Positions 33,620 through 43,376 of a DNA stretch of 64,000 nt are shown piece after piece. This DNA comes from UBA5793 sp040255465. GTDB lineage: Bacteria > Planctomycetota > Phycisphaerae > Phycisphaerales > UBA5793. Position 1 is the first letter of the stretch. Each line of letters begins with the position of its first letter. Made by a program: the position numbers and the translations under genes. The DNA lies in NCBI GenBank assembly GCA_040255465.1, contig JBDZVA010000002.1, positions 496,001 through 560,000 of the forward strand, read 5' to 3'. The notes under the pieces are model-generated. The model was not told the origin of the DNA. It saw only the letters and a list, made by a program, of their open reading frames with translations, and searched no databases.

Positions 33620-35359
33620 ATGATTCAGGCATCCGCCGCAACCGATCGCTGCTCGCTCCGCGACGGCACCAAGATGCAACTTGGTGAGATGCTCCTCGAC
33701 CGAGGGCTGCTCACCGAGGAACAACTCAAGGAAGCGCTGGCCGGGCAGGGGCAGGGCGGGCACCGCAAACTCCTCGGTGAAGTGCTCGTCGAGATGGGCT
33801 ATGTCAGTGAGGACCAGGTCCTCTCCGTTCTTGCCGAAGCCTACGGCGTGCCCTATGCCAAAGTGTCTCCGAAACTGGCCGATCCGAAGGTCATCGAATC
33901 CCTGCCGCGCGAGTTCCTCGAAACGCACGGCGTATTGCCGCTGTTCCTGGTCCGGGGCCGCCTGACCGTGGCGGTGGCCGAGCCGGCCAATCTCTACCTC
34001 GTTGAAGAGATCACGCGACTGAGCAATCACGATGTCCAGATCGTCGCCAGCGCCGCGACGGACATTCAAAACACCCTGCGCCAGTACCTGCCCGACGCCA
34101 ATGTCTTCGTCATTGACGATATCTACCAGGAGTTGAATGACGACGATTTTGCCGTGGTCGAGCGGCAGATCACGGAGCTCTCGAAACTCGAGGAAGTGGC
34201 GGGACACTCGCCGGTTGTCAAACTGGTCAACTTCCTGATCTACTCCGCCGTGCAGGAAGGCGCTTCGGATATTCACATCGAGCCCGAGAACGGCCGCTTG
34301 CGCGTCCGCTACCGTGTGGACGGCCGACTGTACCAGAAAATCAGCCCGCCGCCCGCCATGCAGCTGGCCATCGTCAGCCGCATCAAGATCATGTCCGGCA
34401 TGGATATCTCCGAGCGCCGCCTGCCTCAGGATGGCGACATCCACGTCATGCTCGACGGCCGCCCGGTTGACCTGCGCGTTTCGACCATGCCGGGAAAGAA
34501 CGGTGAAAAGGTCGTCGTCCGCATCATCGACAGCAGCAACGTGATCGTCAATGTTGAAAAGCTCGGTTTCACCCCCGACATGCTCAAGACTTGGCGCGGA
34601 ATCGTCAGTCAGCCCAACGGCGTGGTACTCGTGACCGGGCCGACAGGCAGCGGAAAGTCCACGACACTCTACTCGGCGATGGTGGAACTGAACTCCGAGG
34701 AAATCAACATCAGCACCGTCGAGGATCCGGTGGAGGCGGGCATCGCCGGCATCAACCAGTTCCAGGTCAATGAGAAAGCGGGCTTCACCTTCGCCACGGC
34801 GCTGCGGTCGCTGCTGCGACAGGATCCCGATGTCATCATGGTCGGCGAAATCCGTGATAGCGAAACGGCGCGCATCGTAACGCAGGCGGCGCTGACCGGA
34901 CACCTCGTGATGAGCACCTTGCACACCAACGATGCCCCCAGTGCGGTCACTCGACTCATCAACCTGGGCATCGAACCATACCTCGTCGCCGCGATTGTCC
35001 GAGGCGTTCTGGCCCAGCGGCTCGTTCGAAAGATCTGCGTGCACTGCAAGGAGCCGGTCGAGGTCGACGCCATTACGCGAAAAGCGGTCGAGCAGTCCAT
35101 CGGCAAATTCGAGACGCTCTACCACGGCGCGGGCTGCACCAAGTGCCGCGCCACGGGCTACTCCGGCCGCGTTGGAATCTTTGAACTGTTCATACCGAGC
35201 GAACATGTGCTCGAAGCCATCGGCAAGGGCGCCAATCTGCATGAGTTGCGGGCGGTGCTTAGCAAGGTCAAGTATGTCAACTTGCGTCAGGATGGGTTGC
35301 GCAAGGCCGTCGAGGGGCTGACAACCGTTGAGGAAGTCTTCTTCTCGACCGCTCTCTAG
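33620..35359 (+). CDS. gspE: Assembly ATPase GspE/PilB
   Basis: The cytoplasmic hexameric ATPase that powers pseudopilus growth. The 579 residues show the N-terminal GspE-N domain (LGEMLLDRGLLTEEQLKEAL), the sequence ASDIHIEPENGRLRVRYRVDG, Walker A GPTGSGKST near 340-348, the Asp box TVEDPVE, Walker B DPDVIMVGEIRD and the His box LTGHLVMSTLHTNDA. The tetracysteine zinc site is CVHC plus CTKC near 473-511. The first ATG at 33620 is weakly supported; MQLGEML (19 residues in) is an alternative. Confidence 0.96.
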   Translation: MIQASAATDRCSLRDGTKMQLGEMLLDRGLLTEEQLKEALAGQGQGGHRKLLGEVLVEMGYVSEDQVLSVLAEAYGVPYAKVSPKLADPKVIESLPREFLETHGVLPLFLVRGRLTVAVAEPANLYLVEEITRLSNHDVQIVASAATDIQNTLRQYLPDANVFVIDDIYQELNDDDFAVVERQITELSKLEEVAGHSPVVKLVNFLIYSAVQEGASDIHIEPENGRLRVRYRVDGRLYQKISPPPAMQLAIVSRIKIMSGMDISERRLPQDGDIHVMLDGRPVDLRVSTMPGKNGEKVVVRIIDSSNVIVNVEKLGFTPDMLKTWRGIVSQPNGVVLVTGPTGSGKSTTLYSAMVELNSEEINISTVEDPVEAGIAGINQFQVNEKAGFTFATALRSLLRQDPDVIMVGEIRDSETARIVTQAALTGHLVMSTLHTNDAPSAVTRLINLGIEPYLVAAIVRGVLAQRLVRKICVHCKEPVEVDAITRKAVEQSIGKFETLYHGAGCTKCRATGYSGRVGIFELFIPSEHVLEAIGKGANLHELRAVLSKVKYVNLRQDGLRKAVEGLTTVEEVFFSTAL

Positions 35360-35398
35360 CACCATCTGTCGGGCGCGACGAATCTGGAGATCTGAACC

Positions 35399-36625
35399 AT
35401 GGGTGTCTTCACGTACCGAGCCCGCGACCTTCGAGGTGAGTTGATCGACGGCACGATCAACTCGGAATCCATCATGGAAGCCAGCCGCGTCCTGCGCGCC
35501 GAGGGCAAGTACGTCCTCGACATTACCCCTGGCGTGGTGAAGTCGATGGAAAGCCGCGTCGAACAGATCCGCACCGCCGAGGCGGCCCGGCGCGTGTCTC
35601 GGCCGGATGTGATCGAATTCTGCCACCAGATCAGCGTCATGCTCGACGCCGGCGTGCCGCTTGGCGATGCGCTTGAAGCGTTCAATGCAGTGGGGCAGAC
35701 GACCCATTTCCGCCGGATCTCGCGCGCCATCCAGGATGAAGTCCACTCCGGTGCCACCCTCTCCTCGGCCATGGCCCGCTGGCCCCGCGTCTTCCCGCCG
35801 ATCACGGTGACACTCGTCAAGGCGTCCGAGGCGTCGGGCACGATGTCGCTCATGCTCGGCCGCGTTGCGAAGTACATGAGCAAGGAGCTGAAGACCGCCA
35901 AGCAGATTCGCGGCGCGCTCGCTTACCCCTGCGTGATGATCATTCTCTCTCTGGCGATTACCGCGTTCCTCGTCACCATCGTGCTTCCGCGATTTGCGAC
36001 CATCTACGCAAAACGCGCCGCCATGCTGCCGCTCCCGACAAAAATCATGCTCGGGATCAGCAGCTACCTGCAGCACAACTGGATTCCCATCGTCCTGGGT
36101 ATCGGCATCGTGGGCGTGGCGCTGGCGATCTTCCTGAGAACACGAAGCGGTCGCCGCACCATCGACTGGACCAAGCTTCACGTGCCGATCATCGGCGGCA
36201 TGTACCGGCAGCTCTTCCTTACACGCAGTGCTCGCACAATGGCAACGCTGATTGTGTCCGGCGTCGATCTACTCGAAGCCGTGTCCATCACCCGCGGCAT
36301 CACGAACAACCACTACTACCAGACCCTCTGGAAACAGGTGGAGTTCGATCTCGAGCAGGGGCGTTCGTTGAGCAACGCCTTTTCGCAGAGCGATCTCATC
36401 CACCCGAGTGTGGTGCGGATGATCTCCGCCGGCGAGCACACCGGCCGTCTGGGGCCCGTCATGGAGCAGATCGGCCAGACCTCGGAGGATGAACTCGATG
36501 ACACCATCACGCGGGCGACCCAGTTCATTGAGCCGGCCATGATTGCCATCATGGGTACGGTGGTTGGCTTTGTCGCCATCGCGATGCTGCTGCCAATCAT
36601 GACGATCTCCAAAGTCATCAAGTAA
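35399..36625 (+). CDS. gspF: Inner-membrane platform protein GspF/PilC
   Basis: The 408-residue protein contains two copies of the T2SSF domain (about 70-195 and 275-400). Signs are FCHQISVMLDAGVPLGDALEAF and, in the second copy, FLTRSARTMATLIVSGVDLLEAV, with three membrane segments near 175-200, 220-245 and 375-400 (AMIAIMGTVVGFVAIAMLLPI). It sits at the base of the machine and couples GspE to the pseudopilus. It is the last gene of the locus and is followed by a terminator-like hairpin. Confidence 0.96.
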   Translation: MGVFTYRARDLRGELIDGTINSESIMEASRVLRAEGKYVLDITPGVVKSMESRVEQIRTAEAARRVSRPDVIEFCHQISVMLDAGVPLGDALEAFNAVGQTTHFRRISRAIQDEVHSGATLSSAMARWPRVFPPITVTLVKASEASGTMSLMLGRVAKYMSKELKTAKQIRGALAYPCVMIILSLAITAFLVTIVLPRFATIYAKRAAMLPLPTKIMLGISSYLQHNWIPIVLGIGIVGVALAIFLRTRSGRRTIDWTKLHVPIIGGMYRQLFLTRSARTMATLIVSGVDLLEAVSITRGITNNHYYQTLWKQVEFDLEQGRSLSNAFSQSDLIHPSVVRMISAGEHTGRLGPVMEQIGQTSEDELDDTITRATQFIEPAMIAIMGTVVGFVAIAMLLPIMTISKVIK

Positions 36626-36651
36626 CGCCGCGCGTGATTAGAAAAACGATC

Positions 36652-36681
36652 GGGACCGGCGGAGGGCGCTCCACCGGTCCC
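36652..36681. terminator. Hairpin between convergent gspF and the M28 peptidase gene
   Basis: Eight-base arms GGGACCGG and CCGGTCCC enclose a 14-base loop that can pair further. It lies in the 76-base gap between two convergent genes and could stop transcription from both sides. T-runs are weak. Confidence 0.5.
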
Positions 36682-36701
36682 GGCGTTGAATGTCGCGGTA
36701 T

Positions 36702-38255
36702 TCAGTTGTTATTCTGCCGCCCGCGACGCGGAGCCGGGGCGTCGTTGGCCGCCTCATCGCCGGTCCCTTTGTCTTCGCGGGGCAGAAGGGTCGGGGCGTT
36801 GGCGAGATTGAATGCCGTTACGGCTGCGCACGTCGACGATTGCACAAGGTACTCCGGAATCGCCTGGTCCAGCTTGTCGTTCTGGGTGTGCCAGGCGTAC
36901 CGATAGTCCGCCCGGCCGACCTCGTCCCAGAAGAAGCCCGGCACGCCCTTGGCGTTGAACGAAGCATGATCGCTCGCGCCGCCGCGCGGCATGCGCGGAT
37001 GGATGTGAATCTCAACGGGCATGTCAGGAAAGGCTGCATTGATCGGAGCCGTCGCCTCCGTGAGCATCGCCGCCATCGGTTCGACGACCTGCAGTCCGCC
37101 CTCGTAGTTCGTGCCGCCGTCGTCGACGAACACGGCGGAGATCTTGGAGAGCTCTTCCTCGCTCAGCGTGTTCACGTACGCCCGCGAGCCCAGCAGGCCC
37201 TGCTCCTCGCCCGTCCAGAGCATGAAGCGGATGGTGCGCTTGGGCTTGACGCCGCTGGCGGCCAGGATGCGAGCCGCCTCGAGAGTCACGCAGGTTCCCG
37301 TCCCGTTGTCGACGGTCCCTTCAGATCCGGGTCCATCCCAGCTGTCGGTGTGGGCGGAAACAATCACGACCTGGTCAGGCCAGACGGTGCCGGGTATTTC
37401 CGCGATGACGTTGTAGCACGGAACCGGACCCGGGATGAACGTCGCTTTGCAGTCAAACTCCACGACCACATCTTCCCCGTCGGCCAGGCGACTGTTGATC
37501 GCGTCGTAGTCCGATCGGCGCACCGTCACGTTCGCCCACTTGGGCAGGGTTTCGAGATCGACGCTGTTGTACCGGCCACTCGTGTGCACCAGTTCGCCGC
37601 CTCGCGCCGCGGAGATGACTCCCGCGATCCCGGCGTCCTTGCACTTGGCCAGCCAGTCGGTCGGCGTCGCGCCGGAAGTCTCGACGACCCCGCGACGCGA
37701 GCCGCGCGCCCGGGCCGGCTGCAGAATCCATGCCCCTGCCAGAGTGTTGGCGATGGCGTCAAACTCTTCCTGGGTCGTCGGCTCGCGGTAGACATTCCCT
37801 TTCTTGGGACCATCCGTACCGGGGCTCCACGCCGGCCAGGTGAACTCGAATTCTCGATCAGCCGGGGCCACCATGCGCCCGTAAGACGGGCCGCGATCAA
37901 AACCGACCGGAATCGTTCCCCACTCGCGCACCTCGACGTTCTGGAGGCCCCACGAGCGAAACATCTCCGCCTCCCAGTCGTTGGCCAACTTGGCCCGCGT
38001 CGAACCCGTCAGCCGGGGGCCAATCTCCTGTGTCAGGTGCGTCAGGCGGTCCATGACCTGGTTGCGGTTCTTGCCCTCATCGATGATCCGCATGACCTCA
38101 GCCGACCATTGTTGCTCGGCCGCTGTCGCGCTGGGGGCGAGATGCGCGTTTGACGAATCGTTCCGGGCCGCGCACCCGGTCAGCAGGGCGGCGAGTCCGA
38201 GAGTCAGGCAGAGATGGAAACGGTTTGCTCCGGCCGGCACGGGACGTGGAAACAT
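36702..38255 (-). CDS. M28-family metallopeptidase lipoprotein
   Basis: A 517-residue exported peptidase, probably a zinc aminopeptidase or carboxypeptidase. The ATG at 38255 gives a leader ending ALLTGC, a good lipobox; AAGGGG lies upstream. Zinc-site motifs of M28 are present: SAHTDSWDG, then EGTVDNGTGT, GEEQGLLGS and VDDGG, with HASF and the late HTQNDKLDQ. A protease-associated (PA) insert probably lies between residues 150 and 270. The C-terminus is Arg/Asn-rich. Likely in peptide scavenging at the outer membrane. Confidence 0.92.
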   Translation of the reverse strand: MFPRPVPAGANRFHLCLTLGLAALLTGCAARNDSSNAHLAPSATAAEQQWSAEVMRIIDEGKNRNQVMDRLTHLTQEIGPRLTGSTRAKLANDWEAEMFRSWGLQNVEVREWGTIPVGFDRGPSYGRMVAPADREFEFTWPAWSPGTDGPKKGNVYREPTTQEEFDAIANTLAGAWILQPARARGSRRGVVETSGATPTDWLAKCKDAGIAGVISAARGGELVHTSGRYNSVDLETLPKWANVTVRRSDYDAINSRLADGEDVVVEFDCKATFIPGPVPCYNVIAEIPGTVWPDQVVIVSAHTDSWDGPGSEGTVDNGTGTCVTLEAARILAASGVKPKRTIRFMLWTGEEQGLLGSRAYVNTLSEEELSKISAVFVDDGGTNYEGGLQVVEPMAAMLTEATAPINAAFPDMPVEIHIHPRMPRGGASDHASFNAKGVPGFFWDEVGRADYRYAWHTQNDKLDQAIPEYLVQSSTCAAVTAFNLANAPTLLPREDKGTGDEAANDAPAPRRGRQNNN

Positions 38256-38360
38256 GACATACCCCTTGGAATGTTGACAAATCCGAACGCCTCCTCGTAT
38301 GGCCGAGCGGCCACCGAGTTGCGTTTCAACCACAGGGGGTATCCTATCCGTCCACCTCGA

Positions 38361-41300
38361 TCAGATGATGCGGCCCAGCAGGAAATCATCGCTGTTGTCG
38401 TTGTCGACAAACCAGGTGTCGCTCTTGTTGGTGATCTTCCCGGTGCCGGTGTCGTACTGGATTCGATCGACGCCCCGGGCGGACAGGCCGAAGGGAACGC
38501 CACTGTTGTCCCCGTTGATGTCGCCGAGCGTGACCTTGCCGAACGTCACGGCGGAGAAGATCGAATTGACCATGTCGAACATCTCGTCCCGGACGCCGCG
38601 GAGTTTGAGCGTCTTGACGCGAGCATCCTCGTTGACGATCAGGTTCGGGTCAACGATCAGCCCGCTCGTAATCGAGAGGTCGAAGCCGACATAGAAGTTG
38701 CTGTCAATCGCAGCGCCGAGTTGGAGCAGGTTGACAGAATCCTGGGTCTGGAAGAGCACATCGCGAGCCACGCCGGTGACCTTCACCGATCGGGCGGCTT
38801 CCTTGAAGTCGCTGCCGTCGTGTCGCAGCACCATCGAACCGGTCCAGTCTCCCTTCAAAGTGGCGTTCTTGAGAGCAAGCACATCCACGTCGCCGTCGAA
38901 GTCTCCTCGCACCTTGATCGTCGAGAGTCGACCCGGCGTCTCGATCATGACGCCGATCACGGCGCCGCGAACATCGATCTTCTTCCACGATTCGTGATCG
39001 TCGTTCTCCGTCCAGACGGTCCACAGTCCGCCGATCGCGTCGCCGCGCACCTTCACGAATGTCTGGAGGCCGTCCTCGATGTCCAGTCGCTGAACCGTCA
39101 GATCGTTGCGAGCGTCGAGGCGGTCGAGTTCTCCGAACGCGTAAGTGCCTCCGGTGATCTCCTCGGCGCGGAACTTGCGCGTGTTGCGGCCGACCACGAA
39201 TCGCGAGTCGCCGCCGATGGCCTCGAAGCGGAAGTCTCCCTTGACGCCGTCATCCTGGCGGATGTTGAAACTCGTTCCTTCGGCAATGCTCTCGAATCTC
39301 CCGGTCTTGAGGCTGGTCAGATCGATGCCGGCGCCATCGATGTCAGTCTTCTGCACCTTGAGTGTCTTCAGCCCCGACCCGAGCACGCCGCTGATCGTCG
39401 AGCGTCCGTCGCCGCCGCTGCGCTTCTTGACGTTGAGTGTCAGCGTGTCGCGCGAAGCATCGGTCTCCGCGAGGGTGATGACCAGACCGCCATCCGTCTC
39501 CGCCACAGCAAAGAGCCCGGTGCGCGAGTTGAGCTTGATCGTGACGACGTCGCCGTCCATCTCAGTGTACTCGAACGTCGTGTAGTACACCGTCGTGTCC
39601 GCCACCGCGGTCCGGATGACCGTTGAGCTTCCGCGGAAGACCGGCTGGGAGCCGATCTCCTGGAACAGACTGATGAGCACGATTTGCGCGTCGTCGGTGA
39701 CCTGGTTGTACTGCCCAAGGTTGCGCGGACCGTAGGTTTCGTAGGTAATGGCACCTCCATCACGACTCGCAGCCGTAATGACGATCTGCGGATCACCGCC
39801 GGCATAATCCGTAACGAGGACCTGGTTCGTCTCCCAGATATCGGCGACGGTCGTTGTCGTGCGGGTGTGCTTGTCGCCGATGACGACGAATTGTGCATCG
39901 AACAGATGGCCGCGCACGGGCGGCGTGATGGTCCAGTGAGCCTCATTCAGTTTGGCGATGTCAGTGCGTGCACGGAAGATGCCCGGATCGCCCGTGGAAG
40001 AGCCGAGGATGTCCAGCAGCACGCTGTGCGCGTTCTGGCGCATGATCGTGGCGCCTTGCGTTCGATCGCCCCACTGGATGCTGAGCAGATTGACATTGTT
40101 GTCGAGGAATTGATCCCCACGACTGGCAATGTCCTCGTTCATGATCGAGTCGACTGCGTTGAGATCATTGGGGCTCTCGGAGCGCAGCCCGAGATTCCGG
40201 CCGATGTAGTGGGCGATCGTGTTCCGCAGATCGCTGTAGTCGAACTCGCCAAAACGGGCGATCTCTTTGGCGAAGACAACAGCCATGTCGCCCCGATCAT
40301 TGTTGTCGAGGTCGAGTCGATCGGCGAGGCCAAAGGATCGCTGCGTGCCATTGGCATTGCGGAAGTTCACATAGTTGAACAGTTTGCCGAATGTCGTCGA
40401 GGCGTTGAGCGGACGACGCAGCCACTCGGTGTTCCGGGTGTTGGCAATCGTGACGGTATCGCTGTTGCGGCCGCCCACCACCACGTGCATGAAGTCGCCG
40501 CTCGACGGGAGCGACGTCGTGAAGATGATGCTGTAGTCAGCGAACAGCGTCTCCATGTCGGTGCGAATCACGTCCGCAAAGTCGCCACCGAGCCCGAAGT
40601 CATTCGCGTCAAACGACCCAACGACGTAATTGGTGCCCTCCAGGAAAAACGAGCCGATGTCCTCACCGTCGAAGTCGAGATAGACAACCTGCGGCTCCTC
40701 AAACCGGATATTGTCGATCAGCGCCCACGCGTCCTTCATCGGATCATTCGAGTCTGCAATGGTGATCTCGATGTCCAGCGACATGATGCCGTTGGGGATC
40801 GTGTACGAGGCAGTGAGCAGGTTGGAATACTCGGTTCCAACTTGAAACCCGTATCCCGGAACGTCGGCGTCCAGTTCAGGATCGCGCTCATTGGTCACAT
40901 ACGCCCCGCCGGCCCCGATGCGGCCGCGGCCGTCTGACTGCGCGATGTTGACGCCGTTGACGATGATGTCGAAGTAATCGCCCCCATCTGTGTCCATGTC
41001 CGAGGTATAAAGGAAGTCGATGAGCAGACGCTGGACGTTGGCGGAGTTCGGCACAGTCAACGTGAATCGCACCGTCGCGTAATCATCGGCCGCGCCTTCA
41101 TCGCCCAGGTCGCGGTAATGCGTCGTGGCGTCGCGCGTCCCCGAGTCCGTCGTGCGAACACCGTCAAACGCATGTGCCGTGCTGATGGCCAGGAACTGGC
41201 CGTTCGGCCCGGACGGCATGCCAAGCAGGCCCTGGACGGTGTAATTCTCAAACACCCCGACCGCGTCGCTGTGCCCTTCGTAGGTCACAATGACGCCTTC

Positions 41301-41435
41301 GGGAAGGTCAAGCGCCGCGGCGATCTCGGCCGGCGTGGCGCTCAGCAGTTTGCGCGGCTCCAGAGACTGGAACGCGGGGCGGGAATCAGGCTGGACATTC
41401 CGACGACGAATCGTGCGATCGCGAAACGCTGGCAT
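38361..41435 (-). CDS. Large LEPR-XLL protein with a metzincin-like domain that lacks catalytic residues
   Basis: The 1024-residue protein (ATG at 41435, GGGAGA upstream) has the LEPRKLLS motif at 25-32. Residues about 35-245 look like a choice-of-anchor beta domain. From about 250 the pattern VVYLDFDGEDI, FADYSIIFTTSLP, HVVVGG and then NTIAHYIGRNLGL (407-417) follows the layout of metzincin-type zinc proteases. The expected HExxHxxGLxL is here H-Y-x-x-R, so the catalytic Glu and one zinc ligand are lost. The last 450 residues are repetitive beta strands (FVVGRNTRKFRAEEI, KIDVRGAVIGVMIETPG), a likely beta-helix. Probably an exported structural protein. Confidence 0.85.
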   Translation of the reverse strand: MPAFRDRTIRRRNVQPDSRPAFQSLEPRKLLSATPAEIAAALDLPEGVIVTYEGHSDAVGVFENYTVQGLLGMPSGPNGQFLAISTAHAFDGVRTTDSGTRDATTHYRDLGDEGAADDYATVRFTLTVPNSANVQRLLIDFLYTSDMDTDGGDYFDIIVNGVNIAQSDGRGRIGAGGAYVTNERDPELDADVPGYGFQVGTEYSNLLTASYTIPNGIMSLDIEITIADSNDPMKDAWALIDNIRFEEPQVVYLDFDGEDIGSFFLEGTNYVVGSFDANDFGLGGDFADVIRTDMETLFADYSIIFTTSLPSSGDFMHVVVGGRNSDTVTIANTRNTEWLRRPLNASTTFGKLFNYVNFRNANGTQRSFGLADRLDLDNNDRGDMAVVFAKEIARFGEFDYSDLRNTIAHYIGRNLGLRSESPNDLNAVDSIMNEDIASRGDQFLDNNVNLLSIQWGDRTQGATIMRQNAHSVLLDILGSSTGDPGIFRARTDIAKLNEAHWTITPPVRGHLFDAQFVVIGDKHTRTTTTVADIWETNQVLVTDYAGGDPQIVITAASRDGGAITYETYGPRNLGQYNQVTDDAQIVLISLFQEIGSQPVFRGSSTVIRTAVADTTVYYTTFEYTEMDGDVVTIKLNSRTGLFAVAETDGGLVITLAETDASRDTLTLNVKKRSGGDGRSTISGVLGSGLKTLKVQKTDIDGAGIDLTSLKTGRFESIAEGTSFNIRQDDGVKGDFRFEAIGGDSRFVVGRNTRKFRAEEITGGTYAFGELDRLDARNDLTVQRLDIEDGLQTFVKVRGDAIGGLWTVWTENDDHESWKKIDVRGAVIGVMIETPGRLSTIKVRGDFDGDVDVLALKNATLKGDWTGSMVLRHDGSDFKEAARSVKVTGVARDVLFQTQDSVNLLQLGAAIDSNFYVGFDLSITSGLIVDPNLIVNEDARVKTLKLRGVRDEMFDMVNSIFSAVTFGKVTLGDINGDNSGVPFGLSARGVDRIQYDTGTGKITNKSDTWFVDNDNSDDFLLGRII

Positions 41436-41663
41436 AGTCGTTCTCCCGTGTCTCAAACTTCTGGTTCGATGCATCGTCCAAGACGCACGAAACCGGATGT
41501 CATTCGCCCCGACGTTGGTGGGAAAGCGGAAGGCGGCTTCCGCCGAAACCTCGCAGTGTCGCGTCGCGCGACTTCGCGTCAGGTCGATTTGGTTCGGCGG
41601 TGGGCCCGCCTCGTTCACGCTCGTGCAGCGCCGACCGCGCGGCGCTGCGTCTACACTTGCGGC

Positions 41664-42806
41664 GTGTCGTCAACGATTGCACATCTCAGCACAGCCGCAG
41701 CCATACTCGCGATGTTATGCGCCATTCTGCTGGGCGTCATCCCCATTCTCGCAAAGGAACCGCCCCAATCGCGGGCTCTCAAGTCCTGGCTCGACATCTG
41801 GCTGCCGTTGCTGCTGGCGCTGCCCATCGTGGCCGTACCGCTGCTTCCGGGGGCCACACATCTCCCATCGCCGCTGCTGCTCAGCCTCGTCAACCTCATC
41901 CCCGTTTCACTCGCCGCCCTGATCGCCGGGGCCGCCCTCATCGACTCCCGCTGCCGGCCTGTTCGGTGCATTGACGGCAATCATGTCATCGCATTGATCG
42001 CAATCGCCATCGTGCTCCTGCTTGCGGCATTCACGGGACGCTTGATGGACTGGTCCGGCCACTTGCTCATCACTGCGGCGATGTTGTGGCTTTGGACGGT
42101 GAGCAGCGAACCGAGCACCGCCGCAGGCCAAGCCTCGACCCAGGGCGACCCGGTGTTTCTGGTCGACTGGACGGGTCCGCTCCGCCACCCGATTGGAGCT
42201 CTGGCTCAGAGCCTGCTGCTCCTGGCGCCGCTGGGCTTGCTCCTGGCGGTCCTGTCGCGGTATCTCATGGCCGTCCCGGAGCCAGCGGGGATGTCCGTGC
42301 CCATGCAGGCCGCGCTACTGCTGCCCGCCGTGGCTCAAGCGGCGGTGCTCGCGGCTCTGTGGATCCGGGTCGCTCCCGCGGCGGCCATTCGCTGCTCGGT
42401 TTCCACCAGTATCCTCACGGTCCTGTTTGGTCTGGGCGTGTTGTGTGCCCGGCTCATCCCGTGGCTTTCGCTGGTCGCGGGCCTGCGCCACGGGGTGGAG
42501 TCCTCCTACGAGGTCACCGACCTCACGGGCCTGTCCACGCTGCTGCTGCCCGCACTGCTCCTGCTCGCGCTCGCGGCTCTGGGGGTGACCCAGTTCTGCG
42601 CCCGCCGAACGTTGCTGACGATGGGCTGGGGGCTCGTCGCGGTCGCGCTCGTCGTTCTGGCCATCAGCCTCTCCGTGGCCCGATCGCACTGGCCCGCAGC
42701 GCCGCGGCAGGCCACACCCTCCGCCGCTCCGCCCGCCCCCAACGGCAGCGGCGATTTGGCGCCGCAATCAAGCACCGGGACTTTTCTACAAGACTCCGCC
42801 ATCTGA
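41664..42806 (+). CDS. Polytopic membrane protein of unknown function
   Basis: About 380 residues with some nine to ten hydrophobic segments, rich in Leu and Ala, starting AHLSTAAAILAMLCAILLGVIPILAK. The middle part resembles the repeated hydrophobic pattern of NuoL/MrpA-like antiporter subunits only loosely, and no conserved Lys/Glu motif is evident. The tail is Pro/Ser-rich and probably cytoplasmic or periplasmic. The GTG at 41664 has no good ribosome site; an ATG at 41712 is the alternative. The coding frame is supported by the regular hydrophobic pattern and lies opposite no other gene. Confidence 0.7.
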   Translation: MSSTIAHLSTAAAILAMLCAILLGVIPILAKEPPQSRALKSWLDIWLPLLLALPIVAVPLLPGATHLPSPLLLSLVNLIPVSLAALIAGAALIDSRCRPVRCIDGNHVIALIAIAIVLLLAAFTGRLMDWSGHLLITAAMLWLWTVSSEPSTAAGQASTQGDPVFLVDWTGPLRHPIGALAQSLLLLAPLGLLLAVLSRYLMAVPEPAGMSVPMQAALLLPAVAQAAVLAALWIRVAPAAAIRCSVSTSILTVLFGLGVLCARLIPWLSLVAGLRHGVESSYEVTDLTGLSTLLLPALLLLALAALGVTQFCARRTLLTMGWGLVAVALVVLAISLSVARSHWPAAPRQATPSAAPPAPNGSGDLAPQSSTGTFLQDSAI

Positions 42807-42864
42807 CCGAACAAGAATCACGTTTGGTGCTCTCACTCCCGCGGCGCACGAGGCGCTGCGTCCC

Positions 42865-43278
42865 ATGGCCCATCCCACGGAAGGGGTTGCCGCGTTGAAT
42901 GCCGTCATGACCTACAGCCGCCGAGTCCTGCCTTCGGTCCGTGAGTCGATCACTCACAAGTTCTGCATCAACGGACAGGAGGGGTACCTGACCATCGGTC
43001 TGCACGCCGACGGCACGCCGGGCGAGGTCTTCATCAAGATCAGCAAGGAAGGCTCGACGCTCTCGGGCCTCATCCAGGCCTACTGCCTCGCCTTCAGCCT
43101 CGCGCTGCAATATGGCCTGTCGCTCGAAGACGCCATCGTTCGCTTCAAAGGCATGCGCTTCGACCCCATGGGCCCGACAAGCAACCCCGACATCCCCGAA
43201 GCCAAGAGCATCATCGACTACACCGCGCGCTACCTCGAACTGCACTTCGTCAAACGCAAAGCCGACACGCACAACTGA
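42865..43278 (+). CDS. Free-standing TSCPD-domain protein related to B12-dependent ribonucleotide reductase
   Basis: The 137-residue protein matches the C-terminal TSCPD region of NrdJ-type (class II) ribonucleotide reductases. The visible signs are RRVLPSVRESITHKFCINGQEGYLTIGL, DGTPGEVFIKISKEGSTLSGLIQ, LALQYGLSLEDAIVRFKGMRFDPMG, and NPDIPEAKSIIDYTARYLE. The Cys-rich TSCPD tetrad itself is absent. It may be a separated subunit or regulator of the reductase, whose main gene is not in the window. A small hairpin follows the stop. Confidence 0.87.
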   Translation: MAHPTEGVAALNAVMTYSRRVLPSVRESITHKFCINGQEGYLTIGLHADGTPGEVFIKISKEGSTLSGLIQAYCLAFSLALQYGLSLEDAIVRFKGMRFDPMGPTSNPDIPEAKSIIDYTARYLELHFVKRKADTHN

Positions 43279-43296
43279 GTCAGCGCGGCCGCTGAC
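43279..43296 (+). terminator. Short hairpin directly after the TSCPD gene
   Basis: GTCAGCG and CGCTGAC with a CGGC loop begin right after the stop codon region. No T-run follows, so its role in termination is uncertain. Confidence 0.4.
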
Positions 43297-43376
43297 GAGC
43301 CGACCCCACCAGACGTAAGTCTGCTCTCATCCGCGCAGGGCCGACGAAGTGGCAACGCAGAGATTCAACCGCGTGA

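Noticed and set aside
33065..36181. 1038-codon open frame opposite gspE and gspF
   Set aside because: The plus strand encodes two textbook proteins; the antisense product is composed of Asp/His/Arg runs typical of mirrored codons.
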